From Gemmatimonadota bacterium (GTDB lineage: Bacteria; JBHIER01; G020348925), in contig CP070758.1 of the NCBI GenBank assembly GCA_020348925.1, positions 1,135,139 through 1,178,775 on the forward strand: a DNA stretch of 43,637 nt. The letters are read 5' to 3'. A model generated the notes under the pieces. The model was not told the origin of the DNA. It did not search any database and worked only from the letters and a program-made list of their open reading frames with translations. A program made the translations under genes and the position numbers. Shown piece by piece: positions 7,804 to 15,747 of this stretch. How positions within the stretch are numbered: the stretch's first letter is position 1; every line of letters starts with the position of its first letter.

Positions 7804-8483
7804 TGAAATCCAAAAATCAAATGACAAAATCCAGAAATGAGTGGTCAGCATTCAAAATCAGTGCAATTGCAATTTCAGCCCTCCTGATAACAGGCACATG
7901 TGCTTTCGGCCAATCTGTCACTGAGATCGTTAAGCAGGTGGAGAAAAGGTATCACTCCTTGAAAACATTCTCGGCCGAATTTGACGAAACCTTCACCTGG
8001 ACTTTGGCCAAAGAATCCCGCACGACCCACGGTCGGTTCTTCATTAAAAAACCCGACCGATTCCGTCTCGAAACTGAAAAACAGATCATCTCCTCTGACG
8101 GAACGACGGTCTGGCGCTATGCTATTCAGGACTCACAGGTCTTTGTCACCGATGCCGAAAGCGATCCCGAATTTCCACCTCTGAAGAATTTACTCTTCGA
8201 TTACGTAGAGAATTACTCCCACGTCTCTTTGGGCGAAGAGGTGGTGGACGACAGACCATGCTATCAATTGAAACTCATCCCTAAAATCGAGGAGAGTTAT
8301 ATCACTGAAATGAGGGTCTGGATCGACAAAAAGGAGAAGATGACGAAGAAGGTTGCATACACGGATATCCAGAATAATGTGACGACGTACGTTCTTGATA
8401 ACATCGAGACCAATGAAAAGATCAAGGACGACATCTTTGTCTTCGACATCCCGGCAGGTGTTGAAGTGATCGACACCCGTTAA
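7800..8483 (+). CDS. lolA: LolA-like outer-membrane lipoprotein carrier protein
   Basis: A 227-residue periplasmic chaperone that would carry lipoproteins from LolCDE to the outer membrane. Its start overlaps the ftsK stop (ATGA), so translation is probably coupled. An unusually long polar N-region (about 17 residues containing KSKNQMTKSRNEW) precedes a hydrophobic signal core (ISAIAISALLITGTCAFG). The body has LolA hallmarks: a helix with VEKRYHSLKTFSAEFDETFTW, then GRFFIKKPDRFRLE, DGTTVWRYAIQDSQV, a CYQLKLIPK strand, and a C-terminal strand ending in a VFDIPAGVEVID-type motif. Its presence supports a diderm cell that traffics lipoproteins, consistent with the many lipobox proteins in this window. 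The DNA coding the odd N-region (7803-7841) has a repetitive AAATCC-type composition and may be an inserted repeat. Confidence 0.9.
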   Translation: MMKSKNQMTKSRNEWSAFKISAIAISALLITGTCAFGQSVTEIVKQVEKRYHSLKTFSAEFDETFTWTLAKESRTTHGRFFIKKPDRFRLETEKQIISSDGTTVWRYAIQDSQVFVTDAESDPEFPPLKNLLFDYVENYSHVSLGEEVVDDRPCYQLKLIPKIEESYITEMRVWIDKKEKMTKKVAYTDIQNNVTTYVLDNIETNEKIKDDIFVFDIPAGVEVIDTR

Positions 8484-8810
8484 GACAGTATCAGAAAAAA
8501 ATCCTCAATCACCGCTCTACCCAGCCCTATTTTTCAATCCGAAGGTGCAACCTTTTTTCCACGGTCCAAAGCTGCTTCCAGACACATTCCTGCCCTCTCT
8601 ATTGCGGACCTGCTCCAAACACTCTCATCTTTCATAAAGGAACCGGTAAGGCAGATCTTCCCTCAACAGTGATTGGTTGAGCTTTGACGAAAAATCACGA
8701 TTTTTCAGGGATAGACTTTATTTTCAATCTTTTGAGATAAGAGAATGTTCCTACCAAAAGTTTCAGAAATCACCACCAACATCCGGCAACTAAAGACACT
8801 CATCGAACTC
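8484..8810. other. Convergent intergenic region with an AT-rich hairpin
   Basis: About 330 bp between the end of lolA (plus) and the end of the dockerin ORF (minus). I see no gene. A GAAAAATC/GATTTTTC inverted repeat with a tiny loop lies at 8689-8706 and could weakly terminate transcription from either side. It lacks a GC-rich stem and a following T tract, so this is tentative. Confidence 0.5.
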
Positions 8811-9188
8811 CTAAATTAAATCGATAATTTTGATGGCATCCAGAACATCAGTCGTTCCATCACCGCTACAATCCCCAGGCGGTCCGTTGCAGTCTAACAC
8901 CCAGAGCCAACGGCAATCCGGATAAGCCCATAGATAAAGGCCTAATCCGTGATTGATACATAAAACAGCATCCCTCACATCGATTGTACTATCATCATTA
9001 ACATCACCTTTTTTACATGTATCACAACGGAAAAAATGGATATTGTTATCCGCTTCATTTGTACCAACTTCCCACGAGGTAATTGGACTTAATATCCATC
9101 GAATCTTGATTATGCTATGAGCACAAACCAATCTCAATTTCTGTGAGCCTTGGTTAAATACTTCAATAAAATTACTACGTTTTCTCAT
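8811..9188 (-). CDS. Short protein with two dockerin-type calcium loops, possibly a remnant
   Basis: 125 residues. Two EF-hand-like dockerin loops are visible: KGDVNDDSTIDVRDA (about 60-75) and GDCSGDGTTDVLDA (about 106-119), each with acidic or oxygen ligands at loop positions 1, 3, 5, 9 and 12 and each followed by a hydrophobic helix. A Cys-rich, Trp-rich segment separates them. There is no signal peptide; the N-terminus looks like the inside of a larger beta-rich extracellular protein. Its ATG overlaps the stop of the GNAT gene (ATGA). Either it is a real translationally coupled protein or the surviving 3' end of a larger dockerin-bearing surface protein that lost its front part. Dockerins elsewhere bind cohesin domains, and cohesin-like domains exist in two other proteins of this window. 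Confidence 0.6.
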   Translation of the reverse strand: MRKRSNFIEVFNQGSQKLRLVCAHSIIKIRWILSPITSWEVGTNEADNNIHFFRCDTCKKGDVNDDSTIDVRDAVLCINHGLGLYLWAYPDCRWLWVLDCNGPPGDCSGDGTTDVLDAIKIIDLI

Positions 9189-9994
9189 GCTTTCTTGCCA
9201 TCATGATCAGGATACCAGTGATACACTTCGAGGCTGCAGACCTCGATGAAGCCAATTTTTTCTAAAATTGCGGCCGATGTTGTACGCACAGCTTGAATAA
9301 CGGCTGCCTCCGCACCCTCCTTTCGGGCTTTCTCAAGCCGATGTGCCACCAGACGTGTGTAGATTCCCCTGCCACGGAATTCCTCAAGCGTAGCAGCACC
9401 ACCCAGCATGACGACCGGTTCATCCGGGAAAAAGAAACTGGTGCCTATTGCGACCGGGCTTTCAGACTCCTTTACAAACGCCAGGTACACTCTGACATCT
9501 GCCTCACCGGGCTTTCGTTCCTGCAGCACAGATCGGCTTAAAATTCTGGCCCACTGTGTGGGTGTCGGGTACCCATGTTCTATTATATTTTTTACCGCCT
9601 CGATATCCTGAGGCTCCGGCTCACGGATGTCGACAGGAGGACTGGCAGGAACAGAGACATTCAGGTTTGTGAGAGCCATTCCTGCGAGGATTTGCTGTGG
9701 GACCAAACCTGCTACTATCAGACGTTGGTCCAAATCTTTTGGAGTCGAGTTTGGACCAACACGCCAACTGAAACTTGTATTGTTTTGGGCGAAGAGGTTC
9801 CGTACCCGCCGAATAGTCGTATCAGCGTTGTTCGCACTCAACGTGGCTGCGCCGACAACATTTATCATCGGGTGGGATATTGATGTCACTCGACCCTGAA
9901 CAGAGGAAAACGAAAGGTAGGTCAATTCTGGTGGAACTTCCGGCAACAAGAACGGACCGGTTTCGATCGCTTTGGTGAGACGCAGTGCTCCCAT
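9185..9994 (-). CDS. GNAT-family N-acetyltransferase
   Basis: 269 residues, ATG 9994 preceded by GAGGA with 6-nt spacing. The C-terminal half (about 125-265) is a GNAT domain: VDIREPEPQDIEAVKNI opens the fold, VVMLGGAATLEEFRGRGIY is strand beta4 plus the pyrophosphate-binding loop of motif A, and AAILEKIGFIEVCSLEVY is the terminal helix-strand pair. The N-terminal half (1-120) looks like a degenerate, non-catalytic GNAT-like or substrate domain, as in two-domain GNATs. It would transfer an acetyl group from acetyl-CoA to an amine that cannot be identified from sequence. It is cytosolic and followed by the overlapping dockerin ORF. Confidence 0.85.
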   Translation of the reverse strand: MGALRLTKAIETGPFLLPEVPPELTYLSFSSVQGRVTSISHPMINVVGAATLSANNADTTIRRVRNLFAQNNTSFSWRVGPNSTPKDLDQRLIVAGLVPQQILAGMALTNLNVSVPASPPVDIREPEPQDIEAVKNIIEHGYPTPTQWARILSRSVLQERKPGEADVRVYLAFVKESESPVAIGTSFFFPDEPVVMLGGAATLEEFRGRGIYTRLVAHRLEKARKEGAEAAVIQAVRTTSAAILEKIGFIEVCSLEVYHWYPDHDGKKA

Positions 9995-10082
9995 CGCAGA
10001 TCCTCGTCATTCTTCATGAACCAATTCGCAACAGTATGAAAATATGTATGATGATCCTTCGTTACGTTGAGAATCTACCCTC

Positions 10083-11063
10083 TCAATGCAACAGCCCAAT
10101 CGTAAAGACGATCGCTTCATCGTCGTAATCGTTCAGGGTAAAGGCGTAATCGAAGTTCAGAAGAACTTGAAAGTTGTACGTGCGAAAGGCCCTGATGCCC
10201 GTGTTGATGATGAATTCGAAGCCATCGCTTTTCAAGTTATCGCCATCATTATCAGAATCCTCGTCATGGGAGACCCAGTGAAAACCGAAGGCACCACCAA
10301 TATACGGACAGAAGTCGGTTTTCGTTATCAGGTACGATGTATAAATGTTGAGAGCTATCCCTTTCCGTATGGCAAACTGCGCCCCCACTGCTATACGTTC
10401 CATTTCATAACCTCGGCGGTAATCGAGGGCAAAGGATCTGTCGTCGTTGTCATATCCATGCTGGGGATAGAGATAGCCGAAGGAGACGCCGTTGATTCCG
10501 AGGGCACTCCGGCGTCGTGGCACTCCTATCTCCCTTTCTGTAATGGCTCCGACCTCGGCGGTCTGTCCCATAGGCTTCCTGTTTACGATACTCAAAGCGA
10601 CACGCTTCATGACGGCTTCAAGATCTTCGACGGTCTCGGAAGCCGTATTATCAACGATCACCTTTTTTTTGGATGCGACGTCAGCCAAACCGTATTGAAC
10701 AACAATCTTCTCACCCAGCCTGCTCAAACTGCAGAAGACAACCTCATCCGCACCCAGCTGTTCTCCAATTTCGGCAGCGCAGGCGACGTCCGTGCAAGGT
10801 ACATCGCCAGCCATTTGCCGGGTTTCATTTTCAGAAATTATCTCCGCTGCGGTCAATTTCCCGATTTCCTGACGGAGCAAGAGTTCTGCCGTCTGAATGG
10901 AAACATAATCGATTCCCAGGGAATGAAACGGGAGTATTGCCATTTTCCCTTGAGCCTGTGCCACGGTGTCAACTACAGCAAATCGTCCAATTTGCCCGAA
11001 TAAAAAACCGACCGGTACCATCAAACACAAAACCGTTACCGCTAAAAAATAGAACATTTTCAT
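10083..11063 (-). CDS. Exported CsgG/TolB-N-like domain plus C-terminal beta-barrel protein
   Basis: 326 residues. ATG 11063 follows AGGAG with 8-nt spacing. The signal peptide (MKMFYFLAVTVLCLMVPVGFLFG) ends at about 23. Residues 35-160 resemble the alpha/beta domain found in CsgG, TolB-N and related lipoproteins: MAILPFHSLGID, a helix with LLRQEIGKL, the Cys pair VPCTDVACAAEIGEQLGADEVVFCSL, then helix EDLEAVMKRVALSIV. From about 190 to 326 alternating hydrophobic/aromatic strands (YRRGYEMERIAVGAQFAI, PYIGGAFGFHW, ALLNFDYAF-type) suggest a small outer-membrane beta-barrel ending in GLLH. An acidic D/N-rich loop (DEDSDNDGDN) could bind calcium. The role is unknown; an envelope assembly or monitoring function is an inference. 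Confidence 0.75.
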   Translation of the reverse strand: MKMFYFLAVTVLCLMVPVGFLFGQIGRFAVVDTVAQAQGKMAILPFHSLGIDYVSIQTAELLLRQEIGKLTAAEIISENETRQMAGDVPCTDVACAAEIGEQLGADEVVFCSLSRLGEKIVVQYGLADVASKKKVIVDNTASETVEDLEAVMKRVALSIVNRKPMGQTAEVGAITEREIGVPRRRSALGINGVSFGYLYPQHGYDNDDRSFALDYRRGYEMERIAVGAQFAIRKGIALNIYTSYLITKTDFCPYIGGAFGFHWVSHDEDSDNDGDNLKSDGFEFIINTGIRAFRTYNFQVLLNFDYAFTLNDYDDEAIVFTIGLLH

Positions 11064-11124
11064 AGTTCCGTCTCCTGTACAACTGGTGAGTCACTGTGGA
11101 ATTTCTCAACCCGAAAGCCACACC

Positions 11125-12342
11125 CTAATCATTTCTGCCCGGTAATAACATGTCCTTTTCCAGGATCACGTCTCTTTCGGTTCCTTCAGATTTTACAACG
11201 AGCTCTATTTTATGTATCCCATCATCGCGCAGCATCTCATGTATTTCTTCCATCGAAAAATCCTCGGTATCCTGCGAATTGATTTCGAGAATTTCATCTC
11301 CCACCCGGATATTCGCCCTGTCAGCGGGCGAGCCTGCCCACAACCCTCGGACCACTATCCTATCATCCTCACCCTTCTTCACAGCCAAACCTGTCGAGTA
11401 CACGTTATCATGAAAATGCGCGTCTCCGTGTGGCGAAAGTATGAGTTCGCTTTCAGGGAAATTCAGTGTGATCGCAAATTGCGACAGAATCTCCTTCCCC
11501 AACAATGGATACGAAACAGTGGCCGGCAGTTCTGCGAAGATCACGGGAATATTTCGAAGCTCCAGCGTACCCAGCGTGAAAAGTTCAAGGCGCGAAAGAT
11601 AGTTGGTCTCCGACGAAGTGAACGGCCATTGTGCGATCACTCCTTTGGATCTTATTTTCTCAGGACCATCAAAGTGCCCGGCAAAAGAAAGAGGCAAAAC
11701 CAGGCCAAATGGCGAGCCCGTATCGATCATCCCTTTTGTTGTTATTTCCTTACCGAGTGTACACGCAACCATGGGTGCACCGATCATGATATGTCTTTCT
11801 AAGGGCATACGATAACCCTCATGCAACGAATCGGGTATTGAACTCTTCGCATAATGAATGATGGTTTTGGTCCTGTAATCGATCGTCAGTCGAAACAGCC
11901 TGAGAAAATCGGAACCTACAAATCCATCCATTTTTGAAGAAGCACTGAAAAAGGATTTCGTATCCATGATCGGAATGGTCATATTCTCCACTACCATGTC
12001 ACCCACGGAGAGTTTCTTCAGCGTCGTGAGATAGGTTTTCACGGACGGATCCAAAGTGGGCATTTCGGCACCCTTTTCCAATCGGAGTTCTGCCGCAACC
12101 TCTTCATCGATCATCGTCAGCGCGCCTGTATCCAAGACGAATTTGTATTCCTCAGGATTGTTATTGAGCGTGACGTTCACACAGATTTTGTGGCCGTCCA
12201 ATTCAAAGGGAATGACACTTATCAATTCCTGCGTTTCCGGTAGGTTTTGACCAACGCTTTCACTCCTCCGGGAAATCAAACACACGCACAACAATACAAT
12301 CAGAAGAGCCAATGCATTTCGCCTGTCCATCCACATTCTCAT
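11125..12342 (-). CDS. Exported retropepsin-like aspartyl protease with C-terminal PDZ domain
   Basis: 405 residues from ATG 12342 (GGA about 7 nt upstream); a TTG at 12381 that overlaps the previous gene has no ribosome binding site. A membrane or signal segment (NALALLIVLLCVCLIS) is followed by two aspartyl protease lobes. The first has YKFVLDTGALTMID (near 85-95) and a GSDFLRLF motif; the second has GMIDTGSPFGLVLP (near 225-238) and LGKEILSQF. Both catalytic DTG triads are intact, so an active single-chain enzyme is plausible. The C-terminal 90 residues form a PDZ domain (IVVRGLWAGSPADRANIRVGDEILEIN). It probably cuts or senses peptides in the periplasm. Two relatives occur at 29695 and 30977. 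It lies 35 bp downstream of the esterase gene. Confidence 0.88.
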   Translation of the reverse strand: MRMWMDRRNALALLIVLLCVCLISRRSESVGQNLPETQELISVIPFELDGHKICVNVTLNNNPEEYKFVLDTGALTMIDEEVAAELRLEKGAEMPTLDPSVKTYLTTLKKLSVGDMVVENMTIPIMDTKSFFSASSKMDGFVGSDFLRLFRLTIDYRTKTIIHYAKSSIPDSLHEGYRMPLERHIMIGAPMVACTLGKEITTKGMIDTGSPFGLVLPLSFAGHFDGPEKIRSKGVIAQWPFTSSETNYLSRLELFTLGTLELRNIPVIFAELPATVSYPLLGKEILSQFAITLNFPESELILSPHGDAHFHDNVYSTGLAVKKGEDDRIVVRGLWAGSPADRANIRVGDEILEINSQDTEDFSMEEIHEMLRDDGIHKIELVVKSEGTERDVILEKDMLLPGRND

Positions 12343-12377
12343 AGGGAGTTCCACTGAAAATGATACAACAGTAAAAA

Positions 12378-13310
12378 TCAATTCTCGAAAAAGGATGAAT
12401 CACTGCTCCCGAAAAAAAACGTCAGAGGAATATGCACCCGCTGTCTCCAGGCCCTTTCAGAATGCTCGTGCCCTGGAAATTTCTTGGTGATCCAATTTTC
12501 CCCACGAGTATAGCCCGCCTTTTGCATAACCGTGTCGACCTTCATCTGATACGGCTCATATGCGGCATCAACCGTCTCCGTGCCGTAATCAAAGTAGATT
12601 TTATGGGTATTGGGATCCGGCAACGTTTTTTTCAGATATTCTATCACCACGCCGTCACCGGCCGGCCAATGGGTCGACACACACCCGGCCCCGCCGAAGA
12701 TATCCGGATATTCGCACACAGCGTATACGGAAATAAGCCCACCCATACTGGATCCCATGATGAACGTCTGCGCTCTTTCAGGTAACGTTCGGTAGGTCGC
12801 ATCGATGAACGGTTTCAATTCGGAGACAATGAACCTGAGGTAGCGATCGGACAGCGGTTCGCCCTGCTCGCTGATACATTCGGCTTTTTTCTCCGAGGAC
12901 AACATGGTCTCAACCGGCTTCTGCGGCATGTATTCCTGAATTCGCTGGGGCGCATTCCCTATGCCGACGACAATCGCTTCTCTGATCCTCCTTTCCTCGA
13001 TGAGACGGGTCATGGTTTCGTCGATCCCCCAATCCACACCGATGAAAGACGTCACGGGATCGAAGAGATTCTGTCCGTCATGCATATACAGGACGGGGTA
13101 TCGCTGCTCATGGGATTCCGCATACCCGGGTGGGAGCCAGACGTCGACAGTGCGGGGCTCCACGAAATTGGTGGGAAACGTCCCGTGGTGGACGACATTT
13201 CCAATCACGCCTGGCAAGGGTTCCTCCTCTTTCGTATCTTCCCTTGAACAGGAGAGGAAGCCATGCCATACAACGAAAACAAGCAAAAGAAGTGTTTTAA
13301 AATCTTTCAT
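12378..13310 (-). CDS. Putative lipoprotein esterase (esterase D/Fes-like alpha/beta hydrolase)
   Basis: 310 residues. ATG 13310 places a lipoprotein signal at the N-terminus (MKDFKTLLLLVFVVWHGFLSC, lipobox FLSC); an upstream GTG at 13346 would bury it. The domain resembles PF00756 esterases: VDVWLPPGY, YPVLYMHDGQNLFDP with the oxyanion-side His-Asp-Gly, the nucleophile elbow GSSMGG (Ser near 186), and the catalytic-His candidate FPGHEHSERAW near 277. Relatives include siderophore esterases, feruloyl esterases and acetyl xylan esterases, so the substrate is open. It would be lipid-anchored on the periplasmic side or at the outer membrane. The aspartyl protease gene follows immediately. Confidence 0.88.
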   Translation of the reverse strand: MKDFKTLLLLVFVVWHGFLSCSREDTKEEEPLPGVIGNVVHHGTFPTNFVEPRTVDVWLPPGYAESHEQRYPVLYMHDGQNLFDPVTSFIGVDWGIDETMTRLIEERRIREAIVVGIGNAPQRIQEYMPQKPVETMLSSEKKAECISEQGEPLSDRYLRFIVSELKPFIDATYRTLPERAQTFIMGSSMGGLISVYAVCEYPDIFGGAGCVSTHWPAGDGVVIEYLKKTLPDPNTHKIYFDYGTETVDAAYEPYQMKVDTVMQKAGYTRGENWITKKFPGHEHSERAWRQRVHIPLTFFFGSSDSSFFEN

Positions 13311-13478
13311 CTTCTGCTCTCTATTCAGAGGATACGGAACATGCACAATTACTCTTTATCTCATCAGAACTGAAAAGAATTTACGATTAATATGGATGGG
13401 TCATTTCGTAAAGTCAAGCTTTTTGGGAAAGAATTTCGGGCTCAAAAATCGTAGTCTCTCCTTCTGACACGAAACCAT

Positions 13479-14579
13479 TCACTCCACCCGTTTTAACACA
13501 ACAAGGGAGAGATCGTCACTCGCGCGGGCTTTGCCGATGAAACCCTCGACCTTCTCAAGTAACCGAGAACCCAATTCCTCCGCCGAAGCTCCCACTTCAC
13601 TCTCCAGGAAGGTTTTGAGTCTTTCGTCACCAAAGAAGGCGCCATCCTCGTCCAAAGCTTCGGTCAATCCGTCCGAATAGACGAGAAACACATCGTTTTT
13701 TTCTAATGCAACGTACTGCTCTGCATATATCTCATCAGAGACGATACCCAACGCCGACCCGCCCTGTTTCATCTCCTCAATCGAAGTCCCCCGAATCAGA
13801 ATTGGTGGAAAGTGCCCGGCATTGACGAAACGGACCTTGGCAGAATCGGAACATATCTCCAAATAGACCAGAGAAGCGAAGTGGCTGGGAAGACCATCCC
13901 GGAGAAAAATTTCATTCATTCGTGCGCTCAATTCGGCCAGGGAGCTGAAACTCGGGGCAAGGGCTCGGATTGTAGCCTGAAGCTTTGACATCAACAGGGC
14001 TGCCCCCAATCCTTTTCCCACCACGTCGCCCAGGGCAATACCCAATCGACCTGAAGGCAGTTCCAAATAGTCAACGAGATCCCCTCCGACCTCATTGGCA
14101 GGACGGGTATACAGATAGATCTCCCAGCCGGCCATTTTAGGATTTTCACTGGGAATCAATGCCGATTGGACGGCCCGCCCGGTTTCCAGCTCATCCCTGG
14201 CCAGCAATTTATCCTTCAGCTCGAACATCAGGACGAGCAGAAGAACGATGAAAGCGAGTAACGGCAGAGCGCTGCCCTGGTCGTTGCGGCTGATAATGAT
14301 TGCCGCGATGCAGAGAACAAGGAGAACACGTCGAACGGGAGAAAGCTTGAGTATCATACTCTTGAGGAGCCACAACACGACAGTCAGCCAGCGCCGGAGA
14401 CGCCCCATTGTCGCCAGCCGCCCTCGCGTCTCCTTGTCCAGGTAGAAATAATAGATATCCCGCATCTCCTCGCGAAAGGTGCGTTTTAAATCACCGCGGC
14501 GAAGATCGTTCAGGATGGTCTTGTGAAACTTTTTGTCACTCGATGATGTGCTGGTATGCTTTGAATTATGGGCGTTCAT
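13479..14579 (-). CDS. Membrane-anchored SpoIIE/PP2C-type serine phosphatase
   Basis: 366 residues. The N-terminal 60 residues are hydrophilic; hydrophobic segments lie near 64-98 and 105-119, and the catalytic domain follows on the cytosolic side. The PP2C-type core is complete: GGDLVD (165-170), GDVVGKGLGAALLM (184-197), FVNAGHFPP, VYSDGLTEA, and the terminal metal-binding ASDDLSLVVLK. These RsbU/SpoIIE-like enzymes dephosphorylate anti-anti-sigma factors in partner-switching circuits; no STAS or HATPase partner is encoded in this window. The start is uncertain because AAAGGA lies about 13 nt upstream. A second phosphatase with the same catalytic core, but a zinc finger instead of membrane segments, is at 41705-42691. 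Confidence 0.92.
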   Translation of the reverse strand: MNAHNSKHTSTSSSDKKFHKTILNDLRRGDLKRTFREEMRDIYYFYLDKETRGRLATMGRLRRWLTVVLWLLKSMILKLSPVRRVLLVLCIAAIIISRNDQGSALPLLAFIVLLLVLMFELKDKLLARDELETGRAVQSALIPSENPKMAGWEIYLYTRPANEVGGDLVDYLELPSGRLGIALGDVVGKGLGAALLMSKLQATIRALAPSFSSLAELSARMNEIFLRDGLPSHFASLVYLEICSDSAKVRFVNAGHFPPILIRGTSIEEMKQGGSALGIVSDEIYAEQYVALEKNDVFLVYSDGLTEALDEDGAFFGDERLKTFLESEVGASAEELGSRLLEKVEGFIGKARASDDLSLVVLKRVE

Positions 14580-14649
14580 ACGAGCAAAAAGTCCTTTGCT
14601 GAGTTACGTTTTACAGAGCCGACTGATCGAACAGAGGAAGACGGGAGGT

Positions 14650-15111
14650 TCATGCAGCTGACTCGACAACAACAGCAGTCCCGTAGCATAAAACTTCCGT
14701 GACCCCATCCATGACTTCCGTCGCATCGTACCGGATGCCGATCACGCCATTCGCCCCGATTTCTCTGGCATGGTCGACCATCATCTCAAAAGCTTCCCTT
14801 CGGGTTTTTTCACACAGTTCGGTGAATAAGGTAATATTGCCACCAACCAGAGTCTGGAGGGAACCGCCGATGGTCCCGAACAACGAGCGCGATCGAACCG
14901 TAATCCCCCGAACAACACCGAGGTACTTTTGAATTCGATAGCCGTCAAGGGTAAAGGTCGTGGTCAATCGGGAAGGGTCCAACGCCAATTTCGGCTGATG
15001 GGCCGTTTGCTTCTCCTCAGGGGTCAGTTTTTCATAACACTCATTGCAGACGGTTTCCGTTCTAAAATAATACTCGGACGGATACTCTTTCCCGCACTGT
15101 TCACACTTCAT
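14650..15111 (-). CDS. YbjQ/UPF0145-family protein with N-terminal zinc ribbon
   Basis: 153 residues. ATG 15111 is preceded by GGAG with 6-nt spacing. Residues 1-27 carry CEQCGKEYPSEYY...CNECYEKL, a CxxC...CxxC zinc-ribbon knuckle. After a linker, residues 48-150 match the YbjQ/UPF0145 (DUF74) fold: YRIQKYLGVVRGITVRS, a GGNITLFTELCEKTRREAFEMM helix, and AREIGANGVIGIRYDAT followed by VLCYGTAVVV. The family forms ring-shaped oligomers of unknown function; the zinc-ribbon fusion suggests a regulatory or recruiting role. The DNA 28-43 bp upstream holds a 7-bp inverted repeat. Confidence 0.88.
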   Translation of the reverse strand: MKCEQCGKEYPSEYYFRTETVCNECYEKLTPEEKQTAHQPKLALDPSRLTTTFTLDGYRIQKYLGVVRGITVRSRSLFGTIGGSLQTLVGGNITLFTELCEKTRREAFEMMVDHAREIGANGVIGIRYDATEVMDGVTEVLCYGTAVVVESAA

Positions 15112-15138
15112 ATTGTTCTCCTATAAATTCCTGACCGT

Positions 15139-15154
15139 TCGTCAAACTTGACGA
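15139..15154. promoter_or_regulatory. Inverted repeat TCGTCAA-AC-TTGACGA upstream of the YbjQ-like gene
   Basis: Two perfect 7-bp arms with a 2-bp centre lie 28 bp upstream of the ATG at 15111. The size and position suit an operator for a dimeric repressor. On the minus strand the second arm contains TTGACG, a possible -35 box, but no well-placed -10 was found. Confidence 0.4.
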
Positions 15155-15747
15155 CTCTGGACTCTGAAGCGAGCCCCTCTGCTGGTTGCGAACCGCGCCA
15201 TTTCTATTCTAATTGACAACATTTTCTTATCATATGTTTCGAGCCTCTGAAAGAATGTACTGTCTTGAGAACGCTTTCTCACACCTTCTTCGACGGTCAA
15301 TCAGGATTTCATGGTCCCCTATTTTCAAACCGGTTTCCTTGAATTCTGTCCCCTTCTTCTTGTTCTTTGCAGAATAAGTGCAGCCTAGATTGCTCTTCAC
15401 TTCAGGATGTATCATCTTTACAAACAAAAAGTTATTCCATGAGATATGCAAGGAGCAATACAAATCAGGCGTCTGGTTAAGTCTCCCCGATCGAGGGGAG
15501 CGTGAGAGGGATTCGGGAAAGGAAATTTCAAATTTTTAATTCTGAAGGGCCGACCCTCTTCGAGGGATCCTTATCCATGGGCGCAATTCATGGGATCTCT
15601 GTCCCGTATACACGATGGGCTATGAAGCCCGATAGCAGGAAACCTCGCAAGATACCGGAGGCGATCATATTCGGCTCGCAAAGATCCTCGCCCTTCCCTT
15701 TTCCAGAATTGTTGGGAAGGGTGAGACGCTCTCGAGTCGTAGTCATT
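15155..15747. other. Long intergenic region without a convincing gene; two hairpins
   Basis: Nearly 600 bp between the end of the DUF5916 gene and the YbjQ-like gene, both on the minus strand. Two inverted repeats could fold in RNA: CTCCCC/GGGGAG at 15483-15500, and CCCTTCCC/GGGAAGGG at 15691-15721, the latter 27 bp after the stop of the DUF5916 gene. Neither has a T tract on the relevant side, so their role as terminators is uncertain. A 77-codon minus frame at 15230-15463 is very rich in Lys/Arg, has no ribosome binding site and no recognisable domain. A small RNA or degraded gene cannot be excluded. Confidence 0.5.

Noticed and set aside
10086-11003. Long plus-strand frame (305 codons) opposite the CsgG-like gene
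   Set aside because: It is antisense to a gene with signal peptide, ribosome binding site and domain matches; its product has no family features.
15230-15463. 77-codon minus-strand frame in the long gap next to the DUF5916 gene
   Set aside because: No ribosome binding site, very Lys/Arg-rich, no recognisable domain or neighbours in an operon; kept only as a remark in the intergenic entry.
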